From Chthonobacter rhizosphaerae (GTDB lineage Bacteria > Pseudomonadota > Alphaproteobacteria > Rhizobiales > Pleomorphomonadaceae), in NCBI RefSeq assembly GCF_013839525.1, contig NZ_JACDIS010000003.1:62001-126000 (forward strand): DNA of 64,000 nucleotides. The letters run 5' to 3'. The notes beneath the pieces were generated by a model. It was not told the origin of the DNA. It saw nothing but the letters and a program-made list of their open reading frames with translations, and made no database searches. Both the position numbers and the translations under genes were made by a program. Positions 49,990 to 58,534 of this stretch are shown piece by piece. The stretch's first letter is position 1, and every line of letters starts with the position of its first letter.

Positions 49990-52737
49990 TCAGCCGGTCC
50001 AGCCCAGGCCGCCCGCGATGCAGTTCATGCTGAGAAGGAGCGGCGCGAGGATCTTCTGCTTTTCCTCGGGCGTGCGCTCCTCGCGGCGGAACTCGGCGAG
50101 GAGATCCACCTGCCAGCGGTTGGTGCGGCCGATGAGCGGGCGGACGTGCTCGGTGCGGCGGTGGAGGGCCGGGAAGCGGCGGGCGATGTGGTCGGATTCG
50201 GTGATGAGGCGCACCGCCCCGAGGGTGCGGGCGTATTCGGCCTGCACCATGCCGAGGATGCGCTCGCGCACCTCCCGGTCGGGCACCAGGGCGGCGTAGT
50301 CGGCGGCGATGTCCATGTCGGCGAGGAGGAGCGTCTTCTCCACCTCGTCGAGCATCAGGCGGAAGAAACGGTTCTCGGCGAACATCTTGCGCAGGAGCAC
50401 GAGGCCCTCGTCGCCGCGGATCTTCAGGTAGCTCTCCACCGCCGTGCCGATGCCGTACCAGCCGGTGATGAGGTGCCGGTTCTGGCTCCAGGCGAACACC
50501 CACGGGATGGCGCGCAGATCGCCGAGCGCCTTGGCGCCGAACCGGCGCGCCGGGCGGGAGCCGAGCTTCAGGAGCGCCAGCTCCTCCACCGGGGCGGCGG
50601 CGTTGAAATAGTCGATGAGGCCCGGCTGCTCGATCAGCTTGCGATAGCTGGCGAGCGACAGGCCGGCGAGCGCCTCGGTGGTCTCGTCCTGCTCGGCGTT
50701 CGGCCGAAGCTGCGGCTCGCGGGTGGACTTCAGCGTGTGGGCGATCACCGAGGCGGCCAGCAGTTCCAGCTGGTAGAAGGTGGTGCCGCGGTTGGCGAAC
50801 TTGGACGACACCACCTCGCCCTGCTCGGTGATGCGCAGTCGGCCGTTCACGGTGCCGGCCGGCTGGGCCGCGATGGCGCGGCCGGTGGGCGCGCCGCCCC
50901 GGCTGACGGAGCCGCCGCGGCCGTGGAAGAAGGAGATCTTCACGCCCTTCTTGCGGCCGATCTCCACGAGGCGCTTCTGGGCCTTCACGAGCTCCCAGGA
51001 CGAGCACAGGAAGCCGCCGTCCTTGTTGCTGTCCGAGTAGCCGAGCATGATCTCCTGGATGTGGTCGCGGGCGCGAAGGGCCCGGCGCACCACCGGCTGC
51101 TCGAACAGCTCGGCCACGATGCCCTCGGCCCGCTGCAGGTCCTCGATGGTCTCGAACAGCGGCACAACCGTGAAGGGCGACGGATCCGGCCCGTCCTCGT
51201 CCGGGATGAGGCCCTGGTACTTGGCCAGCAGGTAGAAGGCGAGCACGTCGGCGGTGGACGTGGTCATGGAGAGGATGACGGCTCCGATCGCCTTCGGGTC
51301 CGGCCCCTGGCGGGTGTCGCGGATCACGTCGAGCACGGCCAGCATCTCCGCCTCGTCCGCCGGCAGGTCGGCGAAGGCCGGCAGGCGCTCGGTCGGCTTG
51401 GCGAGCTCGCTGGTGATCCTGGCGAGCCACGCGGGCGTGTTCGGCTCCGGCACCGGCTCGGACGGGTGGAGACGCTGCCACACGGCCTGGACCGTGCGGT
51501 TCACCACGGTGGAGTTCTGGCGCACGTCGAGGGCGGCGGTGCGGAAGCCGAAGATCTCGCATTCCCAGCGCAGCGGCCGCACGCGCAGAAGCGCGAGGTC
51601 GGCCGCGTTCATGGCGGTCAGCGCCCGCTCGGCGGCGAGGATATGACGCGTCAGCTCCGACGCCGACGCATAGGGCCTCGCGGCGTTGCGGCCGGGGAAG
51701 CCGGTGGCGATCAGGCGGTCGCGGACGGCGGTGAAGAAGTGGCGGAAGATCTCGCCCGGATTGCGGGCCACGATCTCGTCGCCCCGGCCGGTGGCGGCGA
51801 GCACGTCGGCGAGCACCCGGTTGAACTCCTCCGGCACCGGGATGGTGTTGGCGCTGATGGACAGGGTGCGGGCCAGCCCCTCCACCCGCTTCAGCAGGTG
51901 CTCGATCGCCGCGCGTCGGTATTCGTCGAGCGCCGTGCGGGTGACCGAGGCGGTGACGAAGGGGTTGCCGTCCCGGTCGCCGCCGATCCAGGTGGAGAAC
52001 TTCAAGACCGGCTGGACGGTGATCGGCTCCTCCGGATAGTGGCGGCGGAGCGCGGCGGCCAGGTGTTCCACCACCAGCGGGGTCTGGGCGTAGAGGTTCT
52101 CCTGGAAGAAGTGGAGGCCCCAGGCGATCTCCTGCTCGACGGTGGGCTTCTCCAGGCGCAGCTCGCCGGTCATCCAGAGAAGGTCGATCTCGGCGCGGAG
52201 ATTGCGCATCAGCACCTCGCGCTCGCGCGGGGTCCAGCGGGTGGACTCCAGGTCCACGAGGCCGCGGTAGATGCGCCGGTGGATCTCCAGCACGGTGACG
52301 CGCTTGGCCTCGGTGGGGTGGGCGGTGATCGTGGGGCAGACCTCCGTCTCCACCAGCGCCGCCCGCACGTCCTCGGCGGTGACGCCCATGGCGGCCACCT
52401 CGGCGATCACGTTGGAGAAGGAGCCGGCCACGTTGTCCGGACCGCCCGTGCTCTCCAGCTTGCGCCGGGCCCGCATCGCCACGTTCTCCTCGGCGATGGA
52501 GAGGAGCTGGAACCAGATGCCGGTCATCTGCAGGGCCGGGACGCGCAGCTCCTCCGGGATTGAGGCGGCGCCGTTGTCCTTGAAGAGGATGCCCGTGAGG
52601 GCCGGCTGGCGGGTGCGGATGACGTCGACGAGAAGGCCGAACAGGAGTTCGAACACCTCGGTGAAATCGTCCTTCAGGTCCTCGACCCGGGCGGACGGAA
52701 CGGTCTTCTCGACCGGCAGAGCAAAAGCGGACGTCAT
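49990..52737 (-). CDS. ppc: Phosphoenolpyruvate carboxylase
   Basis: 915 residues from ATG at 52737, with AAAGG about 9 bp upstream; an in-frame TTG at 52743 is less likely. The active-site His motif TAHPTEAKR, STWIGGDRDGNPFVT, MLGYSDSNKDGG and FFHGRGGSVSRGG are all present in the right order. It carboxylates PEP to oxaloacetate to refill the TCA cycle and serves C1 assimilation in methylotrophs. The extreme C-terminus reads NCIAGGLGWTG, whereas most PEPCs end in a R/Q-N-T-G tail close to the active site. Convergent with the MFS gene. Confidence 0.96.
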   Translation of the reverse strand: MTSAFALPVEKTVPSARVEDLKDDFTEVFELLFGLLVDVIRTRQPALTGILFKDNGAASIPEELRVPALQMTGIWFQLLSIAEENVAMRARRKLESTGGPDNVAGSFSNVIAEVAAMGVTAEDVRAALVETEVCPTITAHPTEAKRVTVLEIHRRIYRGLVDLESTRWTPREREVLMRNLRAEIDLLWMTGELRLEKPTVEQEIAWGLHFFQENLYAQTPLVVEHLAAALRRHYPEEPITVQPVLKFSTWIGGDRDGNPFVTASVTRTALDEYRRAAIEHLLKRVEGLARTLSISANTIPVPEEFNRVLADVLAATGRGDEIVARNPGEIFRHFFTAVRDRLIATGFPGRNAARPYASASELTRHILAAERALTAMNAADLALLRVRPLRWECEIFGFRTAALDVRQNSTVVNRTVQAVWQRLHPSEPVPEPNTPAWLARITSELAKPTERLPAFADLPADEAEMLAVLDVIRDTRQGPDPKAIGAVILSMTTSTADVLAFYLLAKYQGLIPDEDGPDPSPFTVVPLFETIEDLQRAEGIVAELFEQPVVRRALRARDHIQEIMLGYSDSNKDGGFLCSSWELVKAQKRLVEIGRKKGVKISFFHGRGGSVSRGGAPTGRAIAAQPAGTVNGRLRITEQGEVVSSKFANRGTTFYQLELLAASVIAHTLKSTREPQLRPNAEQDETTEALAGLSLASYRKLIEQPGLIDYFNAAAPVEELALLKLGSRPARRFGAKALGDLRAIPWVFAWSQNRHLITGWYGIGTAVESYLKIRGDEGLVLLRKMFAENRFFRLMLDEVEKTLLLADMDIAADYAALVPDREVRERILGMVQAEYARTLGAVRLITESDHIARRFPALHRRTEHVRPLIGRTNRWQVDLLAEFRREERTPEEKQKILAPLLLSMNCIAGGLGWTG

Positions 52738-52941
52738 CCCCAAGACCTTTCGGCAGGCGGACGGTCGCCCTCTTCTGACCCGGGGGGACGCGTCCTGTTC
52801 ACCGTGCCGATGATACCAAAGTCCGTCTTGCGGCGGATCGACGGATGGTCGCGGGGGATGCGCACGGACCGGCCGGGCGGTCCCGCCGGCGATCGGGAGC
52901 GGCCGCCGGAATATCTTTATCTGCGAGGGACTTGAACGGAA

Positions 52942-52969
52942 ACGGCCGGCCCCGGGAAGGGCCGGCCGT
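52942..52969. terminator. Strong hairpin between tim44-like and ppc genes
   Basis: ACGGCCGGCCC (52942-52952) pairs perfectly with GGGCCGGCCGT (52959-52969) over a 6 nt loop. Read on the minus strand it is followed by TTTCCGTT, so it can terminate transcription of the Tim44-like gene ahead of ppc. Confidence 0.75.
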
Positions 52970-52982
52970 CGGAATTTCTGAA

Positions 52983-53009
52983 GCCGGTCTCAGAAGAAAT
53001 GAGACCGGC
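52983..53009. terminator. Second hairpin after the Tim44-like gene
   Basis: GCCGGTCTCA (52983-52992) and TGAGACCGGC (53000-53009) form a perfect 10 bp stem with loop GAAGAAA (plus strand). It lies 18 bp after the Tim44-like stop and upstream of the other hairpin, making a tandem terminator. Confidence 0.7.
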
Positions 53010-53026
53010 GAAGGCGCCGCTCCGCC

Positions 53027-54073
53027 TCAGGTCTGGATGGCGGAGAGCTTCCAGGCGCCGCCGCGGGGCCGCACGAACGTCCACAGTTCGGTGGCCTCGG
53101 TCGGGTGGTCCGCGTCGCCCTCCACGATTCGGCCGGTCGCCCGGTCGCGGGTCACGTCGCGGCTCTCGTAGCGCATGGCGACGGTGGCGTATTCGGTGTC
53201 GCCCTCGCGCCAGGCCTCCGACAGGTCGCCCTGGAGGAGGCGGACGTCGCTCACCTCGTTCTTGACGCCCTTGGCGCCGTTCTCGCCGAGTTCCTCGGCC
53301 AGGTAGGACATCACCTCCGGCGTCGTGACGGCCCTGAGCGCCGCGAAGTCCTCGCGGCCGTAGGCGGTCTGCACCTCCGTCAGCAGGCGCTCGAACGTGT
53401 CGAGGTCGGTCTGGCGGATGCCGATCTCGTCGCTCGGGCCCTTGGGGGCGGCGCCCACCGGGGGCACGGAGCCGCCGCCGACCGGGCGCTTGATGTCGAA
53501 CATCCGGCGCGCGCCCGACCGGTCGTGCCGGTCGTAGTTGGAGACGGTCGCGCCGGTCATGCCGGGGCGGGAGACGTCCGGCCCGGTCCGGCCATAGGGC
53601 GCGCCAGCGCCGGCAAGGCCCGGCTGGGACGACGAGCGGCCGCGGAAGAAGCGCATCACCAGCATCACCACGAGCGCGATCAGCGCCACCTGGACGATGA
53701 GGCCGAGGATGCCGGCGAGACCGCCGAAGCCGCCGCCGAACAGCATGCCGAGCAGGCCGCCGAACAGGAGGCCGCCGAGGATGCCGCGACCGAAGCCGCC
53801 GAACAGGCCGCCGGGGCGCGACTGGGTGGCGCCGGGCTGGCGCGTGGCCGCGGTCGGCTGGTTCGCCTGCGGCGCCGGCGTCATGGACCGCTCCACGGGG
53901 GCGGTCTGCCGCGGCATTGTCGGCGTCGGAGCCGGCGTGGAGAAGGTGCGCGCGCCACGGCTGCCGAAGCTGCCGCCGCGCCGGGCCTCGGCGAAATCAA
54001 CCGTCACGAGGCTGACCGCCAGTCCGATGGCCAGCATGGCGAGCCATTGGCGGGAGCGGTGAAGACGAGACAT
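53027..54073 (-). CDS. Tim44/Tim44-like (TIM44 domain) membrane protein
   Basis: 348 residues from ATG at 54073 (AAGGAT 8 bp upstream). A signal-like segment (LAMLAIGLAVSLVTVDFAEA) is followed by RRGGSFGSRGARTFSTPAP, a Gly-rich region with many GGLFGG-type units (about 95-130), one strong membrane segment (LIVQVALIALVVMLVMRFF) and a C-terminal Tim44-like domain (about 230-348; SDEIGIRQTDLDTFERLL ... FVRPRGGAWKLSAIQ). Bacterial members are inner-membrane proteins of unclear role in envelope or protein handling. The layout matches the common alphaproteobacterial form. Ends in tandem hairpins. Confidence 0.9.
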   Translation of the reverse strand: MSRLHRSRQWLAMLAIGLAVSLVTVDFAEARRGGSFGSRGARTFSTPAPTPTMPRQTAPVERSMTPAPQANQPTAATRQPGATQSRPGGLFGGFGRGILGGLLFGGLLGMLFGGGFGGLAGILGLIVQVALIALVVMLVMRFFRGRSSSQPGLAGAGAPYGRTGPDVSRPGMTGATVSNYDRHDRSGARRMFDIKRPVGGGSVPPVGAAPKGPSDEIGIRQTDLDTFERLLTEVQTAYGREDFAALRAVTTPEVMSYLAEELGENGAKGVKNEVSDVRLLQGDLSEAWREGDTEYATVAMRYESRDVTRDRATGRIVEGDADHPTEATELWTFVRPRGGAWKLSAIQT

Positions 54074-54175
54074 CCACATATCCTTGGGCCGTTTCCTGTT
54101 TCTGGTCCAACGCACGAGCCTCATATAGGTGCCCGGCGGGGTTCGTTTTAGAGGCTTGTCCTGAAAGGGTTACGA

Positions 54176-54763
54176 ATGGATCGACCGGTGCCGGAGGCGC
54201 TTTCGGCCTTCGAAGGCGACGTGGTGGCGGCCGCCCGCCGCCTTGTCGGGGCCGTCCTGACGGTGGACGGCGTGGGGGGCGTCGTCGTCGAGACCGAGGC
54301 CTACGACCGGGAGGACCCGGCCTCCCACAGTTTCTCCGGTCCGACGCCCCGCAACGCCGCCATGTTCGGACCGGCCGGGCGGGCCTATGTCTACCGGTCC
54401 TACGGCATCCACTGGTGCCTCAACGTCACCTGCGGGCCGGTCGGCCACGGGGCGGCGGTGCTGATCCGGGCGATCGAGCCGACGACCGGCCTCGACCGGA
54501 TGGCGGAGCGGCGGCGCGTGTCGGATCCGCGGCTCCTCGCGTCCGGGCCGGGCCGGCTCTGCCAGGCGCTCGGCATCACCCGCGCCCACGACGGCCTCTC
54601 CATCGTGGAGCCGCCGTTCGACCTCAGGCTGCCGGACTCGGATGGGGAGCAGGACCTCGTGACGGGTCCGCGCATCGGCATCACCAAGGGCGTCGACGCG
54701 CCGTGGCGCTTCGGCCTGAGGGGGTCGCGCTTCCTCAGCCGGCCGTTCCCGCGCGGATCGTGA
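54176..54763 (+). CDS. DNA-3-methyladenine glycosylase (AAG/MPG family)
   Basis: 195 residues; the ATG at 54176 has AAAGG about 10 bp upstream. The Aag fold is shown by VVVETEAYDREDPASHSFSG, containing the catalytic Glu, and AYVYRSYGIHWCLNVTCG, containing the intercalating/base-pocket residues. GPGRLCQALGIT and the RIGITKGVDAPWRF tail complete it. It excises alkylated purines such as 3-methyladenine from DNA for base-excision repair. Length is typical for bacterial AAG. Single gene, divergent from the Tim44-like gene and convergent with the YciE-like gene. Confidence 0.93.
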   Translation: MDRPVPEALSAFEGDVVAAARRLVGAVLTVDGVGGVVVETEAYDREDPASHSFSGPTPRNAAMFGPAGRAYVYRSYGIHWCLNVTCGPVGHGAAVLIRAIEPTTGLDRMAERRRVSDPRLLASGPGRLCQALGITRAHDGLSIVEPPFDLRLPDSDGEQDLVTGPRIGITKGVDAPWRFGLRGSRFLSRPFPRGS

Positions 54764-54873
54764 CGCCGGCGCCGGACGCGACGACGCCGGCGCGGCTTGC
54801 GGAGCCACGCCGGCGCGCTGGCCGGTCGGATGAGGGGCGCCCCGCTCTTCAGGGCGCCGCGCAAGGGCGCGCG

Positions 54874-55362
54874 TCAGGCGGCCTTCTGGTTGACCTTCGC
54901 CTCGGCGATGGCGGTCAGCTTCTTGTCCGCCGCCTTCTCCTGGTCGAGGATGGCGGTCAGGTGCTGGATCGCGTCGCGGTGGCCGAGGATCTGGCTCCAC
55001 GACACCAGCGTGCCGTAGCGGGTGATCTCGTAATGCTCCACGGCCTGGGCCGCGGCCACGATGGCGGCGTCACGGGTGTCCGGGTCCTGGATCTCGCCCA
55101 TCAGATCCTCGGCTTCCTCGATGATGCCCTCGATGGCCGGGCATTCCTCGCCGGAGGCCTGTTCGCCGAGCATCTTGAACACGGCCTCCAGGTGCTGGAC
55201 CTGGCCGCGGGTCTCGTCGAGGTGCATGGTCAGCAGCTGCTTCACGTCCTGGGCGGACGACTTCTCGATCATCGCCGGCAGCGCCTTGAGGATCGCGTTC
55301 TCGGCGAAATAGATGTCCTTGAGGGTGTGCAGGTAGAGGTCCTGAAGCGACTGGATCGCCAT
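54874..55362 (-). CDS. Ferritin-like DUF892 protein (YciE/YciF family), EcfG-type promoter
   Basis: 162 residues from ATG at 55362. The ferritin-like four-helix bundle of the YciE/YciF (DUF892) family is clear: LYLHTLKDIYFAENAILKAL, LLTMHLDETRGQVQHLEAVF, AAQAVEHYEITRYGTLVSW and LDQEKAADKKLTAIA hold the Glu and His residues used for a di-iron site. Members are induced by stress. A perfect GGAAC-N16-CGTT promoter stands 47 bp upstream, which places it in the general stress regulon. It ends 110 bp from the DNA glycosylase stop. Confidence 0.93.
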   Translation of the reverse strand: MAIQSLQDLYLHTLKDIYFAENAILKALPAMIEKSSAQDVKQLLTMHLDETRGQVQHLEAVFKMLGEQASGEECPAIEGIIEEAEDLMGEIQDPDTRDAAIVAAAQAVEHYEITRYGTLVSWSQILGHRDAIQHLTAILDQEKAADKKLTAIAEAKVNQKAA

Positions 55363-55408
55363 GGTCGTGTCCTCATGGAATGGGTCAGCCCCCGTCCGCC
55401 GACAAGGC

Positions 55409-55433
55409 AACGGCGCGCCGGAAGCGAAGTTCC
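55409..55433 (-). promoter_or_regulatory. EcfG-type promoter of the YciE-like gene
   Basis: On the minus strand GGAAC (55433-55429) and CGTT (55412-55409) are separated by 16 bp, the full general-stress consensus. The -10-like CGTT lies 47 bp before the ATG at 55362. Confidence 0.85.
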
Positions 55434-55473
55434 GACGCGCCGCCGATAACTCTTTCGTGCGCCGAGGGCCGGA

Positions 55474-55701
55474 TTACTCGGCCGGCGGGTTGACCTTGAC
55501 GGTCGGAACCTCGACTTCGCGCGTCTCCGTCTCGACGTCGACCGAGCCGGTCTTGACGTCGAACTCCGGCGCCTGGCCGCCCTCCACGCTCACGTCCGGC
55601 AGCTGCGCCTCCTGGGTCTGGTCCACGTCGACCATCGTGTAGAGGCCAACCGCGACAGCAACGACAAGTATCAGGGCGACAATGAGGCCAAGTCCACGCA
55701 T
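55474..55701 (-). CDS. 75-residue membrane-anchored acidic protein, likely stress-induced
   Basis: 75 residues. The N-terminal anchor GLGLIVALILVVAVAVGLYT is followed by an acidic, repetitive tail rich in Val, Asp and Glu (VDVDQTQEAQLPDVSV, EFDVKTGSVDVETETREVEV). The tail has a beta-like pattern of alternating Val and charged residues. I recognise this as a recurring small alphaproteobacterial protein but know no function. A GGAAC-N17-AGTT element about 35 bp upstream is close to the EcfG consensus, and the YciE-like stress gene lies 111 bp downstream in the same direction. Confidence 0.8.
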   Translation of the reverse strand: MRGLGLIVALILVVAVAVGLYTMVDVDQTQEAQLPDVSVEGGQAPEFDVKTGSVDVETETREVEVPTVKVNPPAE

Positions 55702-55735
55702 ATGATCTTACTCCCGTCGTATCGGATGCAAGATC

Positions 55736-55761
55736 AACTCGGACCCTCCGCGCCCGGTTCC
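55736..55761 (-). promoter_or_regulatory. EcfG-like promoter of the 75-residue protein gene
   Basis: On the minus strand GGAAC (55761-55757) is followed after 17 bp by AGTT (55739-55736). The -10 differs from CGTT in its first base, which is the least conserved position of the consensus. It is about 35 bp from the ATG at 55701. Confidence 0.6.
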
Positions 55762-56086
55762 GCTTTCGATTGAGGTTCTTTGGCCGGAAACTTTGTCGCG
55801 GACGAAGTATGCTGAATCAGAACGGGGAGGCCGCGTTAACGACCTCCCCGCCCGCGGGTGAACCCCGCCACGCAGCACATTGAAAAGGGATACTTAAAAT
55901 CGAAACAAGAACGTTTTCGTCATGAAAGTCGGTGTTCGGTCGTGAAGGTCATCCTCTGGTCGTCCGACGAAGCGCGAAGGCCGCAACCGGCCCTCGTTCG
56001 ACGCTGCCGCGCCGTGCGCTCGCACAGAAGAACCCGTCTGTCCGGTTTGCGTTCGGGGGTGCGTCTCCCTTTGAATCAAAGTTGGT
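55762..56086. other. Intergenic region, nothing recognised
   Basis: 325 bp between the 75-residue protein gene (promoter side) and the end of the dimethylglycine dehydrogenase-like gene. A more AT-rich stretch at about 55875-55930 contains AACGTTTTCGTC but no clear promoter. A weak 5 bp hairpin CTTTG/CAAAG at 56069-56081 may terminate the minus-strand dehydrogenase operon. I see no gene. Confidence 0.45.
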
Positions 56087-58534
56087 TTACGCCTTCACGC
56101 GGCGGTTCGCCGGATCGACGAACGGCTCGGTCGAAAGCGTCGCCGGATGGACGCGCGTGGCGATCTCCAGCTCCCACGTACCGGTTCGAAGCAACCGATC
56201 CGTGACGCCGCCAGGGTCCCGCACATAGCCGTAGCCGAGCGCCGCACCCGCCGTATAGCCCCAGCCGCCGCTCGTCAGGTAGCCGACCGGAACCCCATCC
56301 CGCAGGATCGTCTCTCGCCCGACCAGGGTGACGTCCGGATCATCGACCCGGAAGCCGACGAGCCGCTTGCCGAGCGGCGCCGCCGCGATCGCCTCGGACG
56401 CGCGACGGCCGAGGAAGTCGATGCCCGACTTCAGCTTCACCGCCCAGCCGAGCCCCGCCTCGAACGGGCTGTCGCCGGCCGTGATGTCGGCGCCCCACGC
56501 CCGGTAGCCCTTCTCCAGGCGCAGGCTCTCGATGGCCCGGTAGCCGGCCGGCTTCAGGCCGTGCGGGGCGCCCGCCTCCTGGAGCGCGTCGTAGACGGCG
56601 CCGAGCGAGGCGATCGGCACGTGCAGTTCCCAGCCGAGCTCGCCCACGTAGGTCACCCGGAGCGCCAGCACCGGGACGCCGGCGACGTCGATCACCCTCG
56701 CCGCGCCGAACGGGAAGGCCGCGTCGGAGACGTCCGCCGCCGTCAGCGCGGCGAGGATGTCGCGCGCCCGCGGCCCCATCAGGGACAGGGTGCCGAACGC
56801 CTCGGTCACGTCCTCGAGGACGGCGTCGGCGCCGGACAGGTGCTCGCGGATCCAGGCGCCGTCGTGGGTGCGGAAGCCGGTGCCGGTGACCACGTAGAAG
56901 CGGTCGTCCTCGATCCGCGCGATGGTGAGGTCCGCCTCGATGCCGCCCCGGTCGTTGAGGAGCTGGGTGTAGGCGAGCCGGCCGACCTCGCGGGCGACCC
57001 GATTGGCGGCGATCCACTCCAGCCGCTCGGCCGCCCCGGGGCCGCGCACCTCGAACTTGGCGAACGAGGTCTGGTCGAACACCACGGCCGCCTCGCGGCA
57101 GGTCCGGTGTTCCTCGCCCACCGCGTCGAACCAGTTGGCGCGCCCCTGGGACGGCGCGTCCGCCGGTTCCGTCCCGGCGGGCGCGAACCAGTTGGGCCGC
57201 TCCCAGCCGAGCTTGGAGCCGAACACCGCGCCGGCCGCCGTCAGCCGGTCGTAGAGCGGCGAGACGAGGCGCGGGCGGGCGCTCTTGTACTCGTCGTGCG
57301 GCCAGGCGATCGAATAGTGCTTGCCGTAGGCCTCCAGCGTCCGCTCGCGGGTATAGCTGTCGTCCGCGTGGACGCCGCCGAACCGGCGGATGTCCACCAC
57401 CCAGAGGTCCATGGGCGGATGGCCGTTCATCACCCAGGCGGCGAGCGCCCAGCCGGCCCCGCCGCCGGACGCGATGCCGAACGCGTTGAAGCCGCAGCCG
57501 ACGAAGACGCCCTTCACCTCCGGCGCCTCGCCAAGGATGAAGTTGCCGTCGGGCGTGAAGCTCTCCGGCCCGTTGATCATCTGCTTGATGCCGGCCGACT
57601 GGAGCGCCGGCACCCGCTCCATGGCCTGGACCATGTGGGGCTCGAAATGGTCCCAGTTCTCGTCGAGGAGGCGGAACTCGAAGTTCGGCGGAATGCCGTC
57701 GTCCGCCCAGGCGATCGGGTTCGGCTCGTAGCCGCCGAACGAGAGGCCGCCGACTTCCTCCTTGAAGTAGATCAGCCGGTCCGGGTCGCGCAGGGTCGGC
57801 AGGGTCGGGCCGACGCCCAGGATCGCCTCGGTCAGCACATACTGGTGCTGCACCGGCTGCAGCGGCACGCAGACGCCGGCGAGTCGGCCGACCTCCTTCG
57901 ACCACATGCCGGCGGCGATCACCACCTTGTCGCAGCCGATCCGCCCCTCGCTGGTGAGCACGGCCCGGACGCGGCCGTCCGCCACCTCGAACCCGATCAC
58001 CGCGACGCCCTCGCGGATCCGGGCGCCGTGCTGGCGGGCGCCCTTGGCGAGGGACTGGGTGATGTCGGACGGGCTCGCCTGGCCGTCGGTCGGCAGGAAG
58101 GCGGCGCCGACGAGGTCGGAGACGTCCATCAGCGGCCAGAGGTCCTGCGCCTCCTTCGGCGTCAGGAGGTGCATGTCGAGGCCGAAGCTGCGCGCCGTGG
58201 TCGCCTGCCGCTTGATCTCGATCCACCGGTCCGCGTTGGCGGCGAGCCGCAGGCCGCCGTTCTGCTTCCAGCCGGTGGCGAGGCCCGTCTCGGCCTCCAG
58301 GGTGGCGTAGATCTCCACCGACTGCTTCAGCAGCCGCGTGATCGAGGCCGACGTGCGCAGCTGCCCGACGAGGCCGGCCGCGTGCCACGTGCTGCCGTTG
58401 GTGAGCGCGCCGCGCTCCAGGAGCAGCACGTCGGCCTTGTGGTCGCGGGCGAGGTGGTAGGCCGTCGAACAGCCCACGATGCCGCCGCCGATGACGATCA
58501 CCTCGGCGTGGGAGGGAAGCGCGGGTGTCGTCAT
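56087..58534 (-). CDS. FAD-dependent dimethylglycine/sarcosine dehydrogenase-like protein (DAO + GcvT)
   Basis: 815 residues. The N-terminal FAD domain has VIVIGGGIVGCSTAYHLAR. GSTWHAAGLVGQLR carries H51, the His that binds FAD covalently in dimethylglycine dehydrogenases. The DAO/FAO_M region runs to about 430. The C-terminal GcvT-like folate domain (about 440-800) has GYRAIESLRLEKGYRAWGAD and SPFEAGLGWAVKLKSG. Such enzymes demethylate dimethylglycine or sarcosine and pass the one-carbon unit to tetrahydrofolate. The start overlaps the choline-kinase-like stop as ATGA. The exact substrate cannot be told from sequence. Free formaldehyde or methylene-THF could eventually supply formate to the FDH (inference). 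Confidence 0.9.
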   Translation of the reverse strand: MTTPALPSHAEVIVIGGGIVGCSTAYHLARDHKADVLLLERGALTNGSTWHAAGLVGQLRTSASITRLLKQSVEIYATLEAETGLATGWKQNGGLRLAANADRWIEIKRQATTARSFGLDMHLLTPKEAQDLWPLMDVSDLVGAAFLPTDGQASPSDITQSLAKGARQHGARIREGVAVIGFEVADGRVRAVLTSEGRIGCDKVVIAAGMWSKEVGRLAGVCVPLQPVQHQYVLTEAILGVGPTLPTLRDPDRLIYFKEEVGGLSFGGYEPNPIAWADDGIPPNFEFRLLDENWDHFEPHMVQAMERVPALQSAGIKQMINGPESFTPDGNFILGEAPEVKGVFVGCGFNAFGIASGGGAGWALAAWVMNGHPPMDLWVVDIRRFGGVHADDSYTRERTLEAYGKHYSIAWPHDEYKSARPRLVSPLYDRLTAAGAVFGSKLGWERPNWFAPAGTEPADAPSQGRANWFDAVGEEHRTCREAAVVFDQTSFAKFEVRGPGAAERLEWIAANRVAREVGRLAYTQLLNDRGGIEADLTIARIEDDRFYVVTGTGFRTHDGAWIREHLSGADAVLEDVTEAFGTLSLMGPRARDILAALTAADVSDAAFPFGAARVIDVAGVPVLALRVTYVGELGWELHVPIASLGAVYDALQEAGAPHGLKPAGYRAIESLRLEKGYRAWGADITAGDSPFEAGLGWAVKLKSGIDFLGRRASEAIAAAPLGKRLVGFRVDDPDVTLVGRETILRDGVPVGYLTSGGWGYTAGAALGYGYVRDPGGVTDRLLRTGTWELEIATRVHPATLSTEPFVDPANRRVKA

